A stretch of DNA of 37,058 nucleotides from Cladosporium sp. IMV 00045 (lineage: Eukaryota > Ascomycota > Dothideomycetes > Cladosporiales > Cladosporiaceae), in the NCBI GenBank assembly GCA_001931905.2, contig MSJI02000230.1, positions 1-37,058 on the forward strand, written 5' to 3'. A program made the translations under genes and the position numbers. Of the stretch, positions 1 to 8,061 are shown in pieces. Numbering within the stretch: position 1 is the first letter of the stretch; each line of letters begins with the position of its first letter. The notes beneath the pieces were generated by a model. That model was not told where the DNA came from, ran no database searches, and saw only the letters and a list, made by a program, of their open reading frames with translations.

Positions 1-141
<141 letters not shown>

Positions 142-417
142 ATTTGGAAAGACATGTCGAGATGGGCGATGGTTTTCTGACACGTGCTGCTACATGGAAA
201 AGTGGTGTTTCTAGCTTTTAGTTTTTTTCTTGAAAGGCGCTCGAGTAAAGGGCCAAATGACAGAATGATTTTACGACAAGTAAATTTGTGTGCCTTGTCT
301 TTATTGAAATCGTGTAAATGCTCTGGCGCCATGGATATTGATACACCTGACAATGCTTTCCTGACAATGCTTTCTTGCCGTTTGGAAATCCGAAATGTTA
401 AAATATTCTCACAAAGC
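142..417. other. Convergent intergenic gap between katG and SRS2
   Basis: This 276-base gap holds the 3' flanks of two convergent genes. It is AT-richer than the coding sequence and has T-rich stretches on the + strand after the KatG stop (about 216 to 232). I see no convincing small gene. There is a short imperfect duplication of the word CTGACAATGCTTTC at about 348 to 375. Confidence 0.6.
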
Positions 418-3400
418 CTACCGCTTCCCACCCCTCGCACTCCACGGTTTCATCCGTCCCAACCCCAACGTCTTCCTTTGACTTGGCACGCTACTCATGG
501 ATGTGGAATGGAACGTCGATGCCGGTTTGAATGACGGATGGGAGGAAGACGAAGAAGAAGGTTTCGCAGGGACTAGCTGGTCGTCTTCTTTGCCTTGCAC
601 ATTCCTGTTGTGATTGCTGCTGCTGTGGTCATGAGCTTCTCCCCATTCCTCGGGCGGTGGACTTGAGAGGAAGACGTAGCCGTTTCCGCTTTCTTTGTTC
701 TTCGTTGCCGGCGGCGCAGTCGGGTCGGAAGAGGAATGGCCTACCGGGCGCCGCCGCGACGTCAGAGGTTCGGCTCGGACTCTGTGTTGGCTTTGCTGCT
801 GCCGCTGTTGTGAATGTTGCGATGTTAGAGGATGATATGGTTTTCGACCCTCTTGGGTCTGCCTATCGTTGGTGCTGGCGAGGTTATTAAGGTTCGAAAC
901 GTCTCTCAAAGGAGGCGCCGAGGCGGTCCTGTGAAACGATGCTGGCGGGGCGGTCGAATCTGCCTCCTTTCCTCCTTCATCGAGCCGAGCAGCTTTCTTC
1001 CCGAAGAAACTGGAAATCGTGCCCTGACCTTCAATATGTCTTTTGCGGTTCTTGGGCGGCGCGGTTTCTTTCTGGGTTCCTGATGCGGCTGCTGCTGCTG
1101 CGCGCCTGTCGAGGGTGACGAGGTGGGCCGCTTCTTCTTTCTCTTCTTTCTCTTTCAGTCTTTGTCGTTGGGTTTGCTTCTGTTGTTGGTGCGAGTGCAT
1201 GATTTGTTCGTAGTTGGATTTCACGCTTATGAAACCTGAGGCGAAGGAGGTGCCGTTGGTGGCGTTGGGTTGTTGCTGCTGCTGCTGCATTGTTACTGAG
1301 GCGGTCACCCAGGACGCTGCTCTGGTGGTGCCGTAGACTGGTGCTGAGGTATCGGCTGAGCCTTCGCCGTTGTTCCATTTCGCTATTTCCTCTGGTGGCC
1401 ACTCGCCGTTTAGGGGCCAGTAGTTGTCTTCGTCGCGTTCGAGGGCCTTCCTGCTTTCGGCCAGAGCTGCTTGGGTAGGTGGCTCGCGGCCAAGAGTTAT
1501 GGCCAGAGCGCGAACGTCTCGTTCCGAAATGCTGGGCCCATGTTCTTCGAAGAAATTGCTCAGCCCTTGCTGGGAGAGGAAAGGCGAAAGTTCGGGTCCT
1601 TCGTTTTGCGAGTTGCCTCTGATTGCGAAGGTAAGATTCAGTACGACTTGCGCGCGCGTCATGCCGACATAGAGAAGGCGGCGTTCCTCGTCGTTGTCTT
1701 CGGCGCGCGAGTGCGGGATCGAGCCTTTGTAGCAGGCTGGGATGAAAACGACGGGCCATTCGAGACCTTTGGCCGCGTGGAGAGTGGAGATTGTCGCTTG
1801 CGCTGCTTGCTGTCCGTCCTCGTCGGCTTTTTGGTCCGTTGCAGCGGAGAGGGCGACGTTGGCTAGGAAGCTGGTGAGTGGTGATTCAGGGATCACTTGA
1901 GTGCCTTCGACGGGTGGCAGGCCGTCGTCTTCTTCCTGGCTTAGTTGTTCTGCAGGTTGGTTTGATGCGTCGGTCGCTTGGGCGATTAGCTCTTCCACGT
2001 TGGCCCAGCGGGTTTCGTGGTCTTCTGGGTACTTTGTTTTGAGGTAGTTCTGAAATGAAAGTTTGTTGACGACGAGGTTGATCAGATCGGCTAGTGCTGC
2101 GGGGTCTCTGGCGATTTTGTTCCTTCCGCTCGCGATCACGTCGTGGAATTGCTCGATCCCTTTCATGGCAGCGGTCGTCAATTTCGTGGAAGGTCTGCGC
2201 TGCCCTTGGGCGATTTTGCGCGCGAGCTCCCATAGTGATTGATCGCTGTCTTGAGCTTCGCGCTGCAAAGACTCGACGGTCTTCTCACCGAGGCGACGGG
2301 AGGGCTCGTTGATTATTCGCTCTACGGCTTCGCTGTGTGCGGGTTGATCGATCACACGCAGATAGTCAATGAGGAGTTTGATCTCCACCCGGTCGTAGAA
2401 CTTCTTGCCGCCTATCATACGATAGGCCATACCTGCTTTGCCAAATGATGACTCGATGTTGCGAGAAAGCGTCGCTGTGCGGAGCAGGATGGCAAAGTCG
2501 TTGAGGCTCAACATGCCTCCGCTCAGTGATATCAGTCGTTTGATTTCGCTGACGATCCAGTCTGCTTCGGTTTTGGCGTTTGGGAGCTTGCGCAGGACTG
2601 GACGTTGACCACTCGAATGTGTCGCCTGAAGCTGCTTTGGTGGGCGAGTTTCGTCTTGCTCGATCACCTTCTGAGCTGCGCGCAGAATGGCTCCAGAGGA
2701 TCGGTAGTTTTCCTCCAGATTGACTGTGAGCGTATCTTGCCATTGAGTTCTCATTCGTCCAAGGTTCTTGACATCCGCAGATCGCCATCCGTAGATACTT
2801 TGGTCAGGGTCACCGACGATGGTGATGAAATTCCGTCGTTGCGCGAACAAGCTCATTAGTTCATATTGCACTCCGTTTGTGTCCTGGAACTCGTCGACGA
2901 GGACTGCTTCGATGTTGGTCACGCATTCGGGATGATGGCGTAGAAGATGGACGCAGCGCAACAAGATGTCGTCGAAATCGAGAAGATTGCACTTGTCCAA
3001 CTGCGCCTGGTACATGCTGAAGATCAGCGCAAATTCCTGCTTCTCAATTGTGGCACTTTGTTGGCTAGCACCAGGTCGTTTTTGTACACTTTGCTGTAGT
3101 GAGAGCATGAAGTGCTCGCTGTCCACGCCTTGGGCTTTATTGCGTGAGATCCGGTCTCGCGCCACTTTGGGTTCCAGACTGAACTTGTTCTCTTTGCAGA
3201 TCCGCGTGGTGATTCTCATAGAATCATTCGTGTCAGCAACGCCAAAATTGTCCGCGATTCCGATGAGTTTGCCATATCGACGGAGGTATATTAAGGCGAT
3301 TTTGTGGAATGTGCCGATTCTGAGCTTCTTCTCAAGCTCCTCGCCGACGAACGCACGAATGCGCTCCTGCATCTCCCTCGCTGCTTTCACGGTGAATGTG

Positions 3401-3573
3401 CAGACGATGATGTTCCATGGTTTGAACTGTCGCTCGCGGATGAGATACGCGACGCGCGAGGTGAGTGTTTTGGTCTTGCCAGAGCCGGGAGGGGCAAGTA
3501 CTTGGAGTACTTCTGCCTCCGAGGTCACGGCGGTGCGCTGAGCGCTATTGAGTCCTTGCAGTATGTCGCCCAT
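418..3573 (-). CDS. SRS2: Srs2-type UvrD/PcrA superfamily 1 DNA helicase
   Basis: The product is an ATP-dependent 3'-to-5' SF1 helicase. The yeast homologue Srs2 strips Rad51 filaments and restrains recombination at replication forks. I chose the ATG at 3573 (1051 aa): it sits in a good context (CCATGG) and the Q motif LNSAQRTAV follows at once. An in-frame ATG at 3690 would add 39 unconserved residues. All helicase motifs are visible: Walker A APPGSGKT (27-34), a Ia block with TxxAAxEM, VDEFQDTN (226-233), GDPDQSIYGWR (254-264), ENYRSS (288-293), LHAAKGLEW (598-606) and VGMTRAQ (636-642). The remaining 400 residues are low complexity (poly-Gln, poly-Ala, poly-Ser) but hold a PIP-box, QGTISSFF (850-857). 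A conserved-looking basic end, KTLGLGRMKPWSAR, closes the protein. No intron is needed. The deubiquitinase gene lies upstream on the same strand. Confidence 0.92.
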   Translation of the reverse strand: MGDILQGLNSAQRTAVTSEAEVLQVLAPPGSGKTKTLTSRVAYLIRERQFKPWNIIVCTFTVKAAREMQERIRAFVGEELEKKLRIGTFHKIALIYLRRYGKLIGIADNFGVADTNDSMRITTRICKENKFSLEPKVARDRISRNKAQGVDSEHFMLSLQQSVQKRPGASQQSATIEKQEFALIFSMYQAQLDKCNLLDFDDILLRCVHLLRHHPECVTNIEAVLVDEFQDTNGVQYELMSLFAQRRNFITIVGDPDQSIYGWRSADVKNLGRMRTQWQDTLTVNLEENYRSSGAILRAAQKVIEQDETRPPKQLQATHSSGQRPVLRKLPNAKTEADWIVSEIKRLISLSGGMLSLNDFAILLRTATLSRNIESSFGKAGMAYRMIGGKKFYDRVEIKLLIDYLRVIDQPAHSEAVERIINEPSRRLGEKTVESLQREAQDSDQSLWELARKIAQGQRRPSTKLTTAAMKGIEQFHDVIASGRNKIARDPAALADLINLVVNKLSFQNYLKTKYPEDHETRWANVEELIAQATDASNQPAEQLSQEEDDGLPPVEGTQVIPESPLTSFLANVALSAATDQKADEDGQQAAQATISTLHAAKGLEWPVVFIPACYKGSIPHSRAEDNDEERRLLYVGMTRAQVVLNLTFAIRGNSQNEGPELSPFLSQQGLSNFFEEHGPSISERDVRALAITLGREPPTQAALAESRKALERDEDNYWPLNGEWPPEEIAKWNNGEGSADTSAPVYGTTRAASWVTASVTMQQQQQQPNATNGTSFASGFISVKSNYEQIMHSHQQQKQTQRQRLKEKEEKEEAAHLVTLDRRAAAAAASGTQKETAPPKNRKRHIEGQGTISSFFGKKAARLDEGGKEADSTAPPASFHRTASAPPLRDVSNLNNLASTNDRQTQEGRKPYHPLTSQHSQQRQQQSQHRVRAEPLTSRRRPVGHSSSDPTAPPATKNKESGNGYVFLSSPPPEEWGEAHDHSSSNHNRNVQGKEDDQLVPAKPSSSSSSHPSFKPASTFHSTSMSSVPSQRKTLGLGRMKPWSARGGKR

Positions 3574-4264
3574 GGCGACATTGTATTGTATCCGAGATGG
3601 GAGATTGCTACATGTACAAAGCGAGGTAGACACGCGCTCACGTGATGCGTCTTCGGGTGGTTCTCGGGCGAAACGTCGTCGACAAGACATCGCTTCATCA
3701 CAGGATATTCATGCGCAACGTTGTACATCAGAGCATATTGAAAGACGAAAACTTGTGTGTGTTCCATTCAAAGGTGTCTGTTTATCCTCGGGCCACGTTC
3801 AGGCGCTTACTGAGCAGCCTTTCATTCCTTATTCCATCGCTGCGATCCCTTTATCGTCCGCTCGGACGCCTCCGTGACTTGAAGCCTTGTCCCTCCGAAT
3901 GGTCCACGTCCCAAGCAGGAGATCCAGCGCTGTATTGAAATGAGCGCTGTAGATCTCCATCTCGAACTCATAAGATGCACCTCCTCCCTTCCATCCATCC
4001 TCCGATCCTTCCATCCATCCTCCGATCCTTCCCTCCCTCGTCCATGCTGAAGTAGTCATATGAGACAACGCGCCCGGATTGTTGTTCGCGTGAACTCCTC
4101 TTGACTGCAATGTAGAAGGTGTTGAGTTGATGTGCGGCGCTCTTAGGAAATGGGTTGCTGAAGTTTGCTGCAGGGTTACGAGATCGAGCGGCCAGCTTGT
4201 CTTGGTCGTCACGTGTAGGTTGTGTGGTGGATAGCATCATCCGCCGCCGTTCGTCAGATACAGG
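3574..4264. other. Intergenic: SRS2 upstream region and USP downstream region
   Basis: This stretch of about 690 bases separates two genes in the same direction. It should contain the SRS2 promoter and the 3' flank of the deubiquitinase gene. ORFs here are short, overlap in several frames and lack recognisable protein features. The only structure I can point to is the 20-base tandem duplication annotated separately. Confidence 0.55.
3991..4030. repeat. Two exact 20-bp tandem copies, pyrimidine-rich
   Basis: The unit CCATCCATCCTCCGATCCTT occurs twice head-to-tail (3991-4010 and 4011-4030). It is followed by a degenerate third partial copy (CCCTCCCTCG) and preceded by a related CTCCTCCCTT. It is purely pyrimidine-rich except for ATs and one G per unit. 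It may vary in copy number between strains. Confidence 0.9.
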
Positions 4265-6186
4265 TTAAGTCGAGGGTTCTCCTGCGACCTTGTATAGGAG
4301 CAGAGTGCATTCGCCGGCCAGGTCACCATCAACCAGGACGTCCTCTGCTTCCGCAGGCTCAACCTTGTCGTCGTTGACGTGGTACCACAAAGCGTTGGTC
4401 TTCGGCTGCGTCACGTATTCCCTTGACCTCTTGCGGAACATGGTGTAGTGGCCATAGTCGAGACTGTCGCCCTCATGCCTTACAACAGCGGACAAGAAGC
4501 ATAACTTCCCGTGGATCGTGAGCGACTTTGGAAGCTCGATCGGCGTCTTGATCTTGCTCACGCGGTCGGCACCGGTGCGGTTGATGTGCACCACAAAGTT
4601 GTTGCTGATCGCTTGGATGGCGTATTTGCGCTGCGTAGGCCCATTGCACTTCTCACACGGGGTGTCCAGCTTACTCCAAGCTGACTGGATCAGCACGTCT
4701 TCAAGTGGCATCGGCTGCTTCGACTGCGGTACGTGGACCTCCAAGGTGTTGAAGTGCTCGGTCTTGGGCTCACCCTTGAATCCGCAGGAGCCCTTGTCCA
4801 TGCAGATGGTCTTGATATCGCTGGTGAAGTCGTATGCGCTTTCCAGGATCGCAGCGCCCACGGCCCTCTCTGTCTCGTCGCGCTCGGTCTCGTCACTGAT
4901 CACGCCTTCCATTACCGCGTGGAAGTACTCGTGAGCGTCTTGCTGAGAGCTGCCGTCCAGGTGTTCATGAACAGTGGAGCCTGAGACATTGCCATGTGCC
5001 AGGATCTGCTGGAAAAGCATACCAGAGATGTGCTCCTCTTTGTCCTTGCCGTGACGGCGCATTCGATCCAGCAGCTTGCGGAGGTGCTTCCTCAGACTCA
5101 GGTGCTTGAGCTTCCCTTCCTTCCTGGACTTCTTAATGCGGTCGTGGATGGCGGTCCTGAACTTCCAGAGCTTTGACATCTTCACGCCTTTCCTCGGCCT
5201 CTTGAGTCTGTCTTTGGGCAGGATCTCGGGCTCTTCGAAAGGCTGCTCGTCGTCAGGCGCTCCAAGAGCGGCATCGAGATCAATACCATCCAAGGTCACG
5301 TCGATCAGCTGTAAGACGGAGTTCGCGAAGCACTGATCGCTGTTGTTCACCAGGCCGGTGATGCCGCGCTTTGCTCTTCTCGGGGTGGCAGTCGACCTGG
5401 TGGAGTCCTCCTTGGGATCTGGCGAGCTACTCTTGGGCTCGCTTGCGTCGCTCTCTGGCGTGGTATCCTTGGGTGGCTGGGTAGATGGTGAAGATTTCAC
5501 CTCGGAATCTGACGAGCTACTCTTGGGCTCGTTCCTGGCGTTCTTTGGCGCCTTCTTCTTGGCGTCTTTGGTGGGTTTTGTCCCCTTGGAATCTGGCGAG
5601 TTGCTCTTGGACTCGCTGCTAGCCTTCTTTTGCTCGTTCTTCTGGGCGACTTGATCGGACTTCGAAGTAACTCCCTTGGAGGCTGGCACGTTGCTCTTGC
5701 GCTTGGTGGTCTTGCTAGCGGTGCTAGCTTTCTCTTCCTTGCTCTGAGATCTCTTGATGATGGATTTGAGCTTCTCATTTGTCCGCGTGTATGCGGCGGG
5801 TCTCTGTGGCTTCGGTGGCTTGGTGTCGCTGCCACCTTCCTTGTCCTCCTTAACGCTCTTGCTACCGAGTCCACAGAAACGGGGCTTCTTCCTCGGTGCC
5901 GCAGTCTCCTCTGCAGACTCGGACTTGCGTTTGGCTGCCTGCTTTGCTAGCAGCGCCGCCTTGGTGCTACGCTCGAGGAGCGACTTCATGAATGTGCTGG
6001 GGTCCTTAACTCCCTTCAGCAGGTCTTTGGTGCTGCCGCCCATGGTAGGGTCGACACGCGGCTTCTTGGTCGACTTCTGCAGTGGATGTTAGCTTTGCGA
6101 TTCTTTGGGAGGTGATTGTAGGTGGCGCGACTGACCTTGACCTCGAAGTCGGTTGGGGAGGCACGCTTTGCGGAGCGGGAAGACAT
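4265..6186 (-). CDS. USP-family ubiquitin carboxyl-terminal hydrolase (two exons)
   Basis: This is a cysteine protease of the UCH/USP fold that should remove ubiquitin from protein substrates. Exon 1 (6186-6136) encodes 17 residues. The intron (6135-6077, 59 nt) has donor GTCAGT, branch GCTAAC and acceptor CAG. Exon 2 (6076-4265) completes 620 aa. Starting at the exon-2 ATG (6043) would lose 28 residues. The N-terminal 250 residues are Lys/Ser-rich and disordered, and look nuclear. The catalytic domain begins with a variant Cys box, GLVNNSDQCFANSVLQ (Cys 266). It continues with SQQDAHEY (about 394-401), possible zinc ligands CX4C and CX2C (443/448, 491/494), and the His box YGHYTMF (His 560) with WYHVNDDKV near 582-590. 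All catalytic residues appear present. The orthologue is uncertain: a USP36/Ubp10-like nuclear role is possible but not shown. Confidence 0.85.
5415..5615 (-). repeat. Diverged minisatellite inside the USP disordered region
   Basis: A core of 27 bases (seen on + as GAATCTGRCGAGCTACTC then TTGGGCTCG) recurs at 5415-5441, 5505-5531 and 5589-5615, with spacings of 90 and 84 bases. The first two copies share an identical 18-base stretch, GAGCTACTCTTGGGCTCG. In the protein the copies encode SEPKSSSPD, NEPKSSSSD and SESKSNSPD, so the frame is kept. Confidence 0.85.
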
Positions 6187-7102
6187 CTCGACGGCCTGTG
6201 GTGATGGTGGTATCGGATGCGGTGTTTCGAGTGGGGGTGCTGGTTGTATGGGAATGATGAGATAATGCGGAGGCAGAGGCAAATAGACGCTATTGTGGTG
6301 CAATTTGCATGTGATAGCGTATTGTTGGAAGGAGCTGCATGCACGAGGAAGTAGTTGGAGAAAGTTGGAAGCTCGCGAAATCTCAAGGGCGCGACATAGA
6401 TAGTTGTTCAGGCAGTGTTAGGTCCGAGCGTTCACTTAGGCGGCTGTTAGTGAAGTGAATGCAGGTCATGAATACTCTCGGCATAAAGAGAGCCAGTGAC
6501 TGAGCTCGAACTTGTAAGTGAAGTCAAGCGTCAATCTGCTCTATTGGAGGTCTGGCACACCTTGAGATACGACATGCATTGGTGCATGTTCAGCATTTGA
6601 CAAACTTAGGGGATGAGTATATACAAATTGGCTATACGAAATCTATCCAGAACGGTCAAGCTTTTACGAACTTGTGGACTCTTTGTAGTAGACTGTATCA
6701 AACATCGCATTGATGACCACATGTCTCTTCCACAAGCAAACTGAAGGTGAAGTGACTGAACAGCTCAAGACCAACATTTGCAAACCTCCACATTGTCATC
6801 TAGGAACTAGAGCATCCATAGTTGTGCCCTTCACCTATTCGTCATAATATGTGGTCAAAACATATATTTCACTGACGGTTCACTTACAATTCACTTACCG
6901 CGACTTCCTAATTTGGATGCAGTCCATTTGATACAGGGTCCACGGCAGCTAACGGGCGGCGGCAGGTACACCCCGCGATGCCCCCACATTCATGACAGTG
7001 GCATTAGCTTCACGATCTGGCTTCTTCACCGTGAAGAGCGTACCTTCCCTTTACTTACCTCCATCTTATTACACTTACCTCACACCAAACAAACCTCACA
7101 TC
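6187..7102. other. Divergent promoter region between USP and FKBP genes
   Basis: This 916-base region lies between two gene starts that point away from each other. No coding segment is convincing. It carries four copies of the octamer TTCACTTA (listed separately). A C/T-rich stretch with repeated CTTACCTC words (7047-7084) lies just before the FKBP ATG, typical of a fungal core promoter or 5' leader. Confidence 0.6.
6431..6898. promoter_or_regulatory. Cluster of four TTCACTTA octamers (putative regulatory sites)
   Basis: The exact octamer TTCACTTA occurs at 6431-6438, 6880-6887 and 6891-6898 on + and at 6515-6522 on -. Related words TTCACTTC/GAAGTGAC occur at 6452-6459 and near 6748-6755. 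Chance expectation for a given octamer over this length on both strands is about 0.01 to 0.02. The last two copies are an 11-base-spaced direct repeat. The binding factor is unknown to me. Confidence 0.4.
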
Positions 7103-7580
7103 ATGCGCTTCTCTACCATCACAGCAGCCGTCGCGCTGTTCCTCGGCTCCACCTCCGCGCTGGACAAGCCTCTCGACATCCAAACCGAGAAGGCGGTGGA
7201 ATGCAACAGAAAGACAAAGACCGGTTAGCGGCCACACATGCACCGCTTGAAAATATGTAGTCGCAAGCTAACATATACTAGGCGACAAGGTCAACGTGCA
7301 CTACCGTGGTACCCTCGAGGCCGATGGATCCGAATTCGATGCGTCCTATAACCGCGGCCAGCCCTTGAGCTTCCACGTCGGCAAAGGCCAGGTCATCAAA
7401 GGATGGGACCAGGGACTTTTGGACATGTGCCCTGGCGAGAAGAGGAGGCTGACTATCCAGCCTGACTGGGGATACGGCAGCAGAGGCATGGGTCCCATCC
7501 CGGCCAACTCGGTGCTGATTTTCGAGACCGAGCTTGTCAGCATTGCTGGTGTTGAGCCGGAGGAGGCTCGTGAGTTGTAA
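7103..7580 (+). CDS. FPR2: FKBP-type peptidyl-prolyl isomerase, secretory pathway (two exons)
   Basis: The enzyme catalyses cis-trans isomerisation of prolyl bonds, probably in the ER lumen (FKBP2/FKBP13 class). Exon 1 is 7103-7223. The intron is 7224-7281 (58 nt; donor GTTAGC, branch GCTAAC, acceptor TAG). Exon 2 is 7282-7580. The total is 139 aa, the usual FKBP2 length. Residues 1-20 form a classic signal peptide (a charged start, then a run of A, V, L and F ending at SALD). The single FKBP domain shows [24 protein letters not shown], the PGEKRRL hairpin, [15 protein letters not shown] and [10 protein letters not shown]. These include the pocket residues Tyr, Asp, Trp and the late Phe. The C-terminus is AREL, a weak match to an ER-retrieval tetrapeptide. 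Confidence 0.93.
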
Positions 7581-7649
7581 ATGGACTGTTTCTGCGGACA
7601 TTTAATTCAAGACAAGATGCTGCACTGGTTGGAGTAATGCTGGAGTATG

Positions 7650-7655
7650 AATAAA
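7650..7655 (+). terminator. AATAAA polyadenylation-type signal of the FKBP gene
   Basis: An exact AATAAA lies 70 bases after the FKBP stop codon on the same strand, a plausible position for a positioning element of 3'-end formation. Fungal signals are loose, so this is supportive only. Confidence 0.45.
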
Positions 7656-7997
7656 AGCCCATCCGAAAACAATGAAATCACACAACACTATACCTATGCT
7701 GCTCGCTCCAACTATCACAGTTCAATGGGACAGGCTGTCTTATTACCGCCATTCAGATTGGTCTTCTTGACTCGCGTTCAGGTATTGTACACAAATCTCA
7801 AAACCAATGGCCTGTTCTATTGTATTGCAACTCACATCATCATATTGTTATTTTCTGCTGTGGCACCAAGTACATGTACACATCTATGTTCAATTCATTT
7901 ATCAATCATATACGTCATGTGACATGGCGGCTGGGTCGCGCTTACTTCAATTAGCGCGTGCTGCCTGATTCTTGAGATCTTAGCACCGAGAACACGA

Positions 7998-8008
7998 TTT
8001 ATATAATA
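7998..8008 (+). promoter_or_regulatory. TATA-like element upstream of NBS1
   Basis: TTTATATAATA ends 53 bases before the NBS1 ATG. It is the clearest TATA-like word in the spacer. Its closeness to the start codon means a very short leader if it is used. Confidence 0.35.
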
Positions 8009-8061
8009 CACCACAACCTCGCCTGGCGCGAGCGTGACCATGCGCAACAAATACTATCACC

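Larger units (their letters stand above)
7581..8061. other. Intergenic: FKBP 3' flank and NBS1 promoter
   Basis: This 481-base spacer lies between two + strand genes. It contains a poly(A)-type signal (7650-7655), a 10-base palindrome GTACATGTAC (7870-7879) and a TATA-like element close to the NBS1 start. The 91-codon open frame at 7647-7922 has no recognisable features and I do not call it a gene. Confidence 0.55.

Noticed and set aside
1031..1759. A 242-codon - strand frame within SRS2
   Set aside because: It is an Arg/Ser-rich alternative frame of the same strand as the helicase; motif V and VI lie in the helicase frame.
3574..3690. A 39-residue N-terminal extension of Srs2 from an upstream ATG
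   Set aside because: The extension is not helicase-like, and the internal ATG has a better context and starts right before the Q motif.
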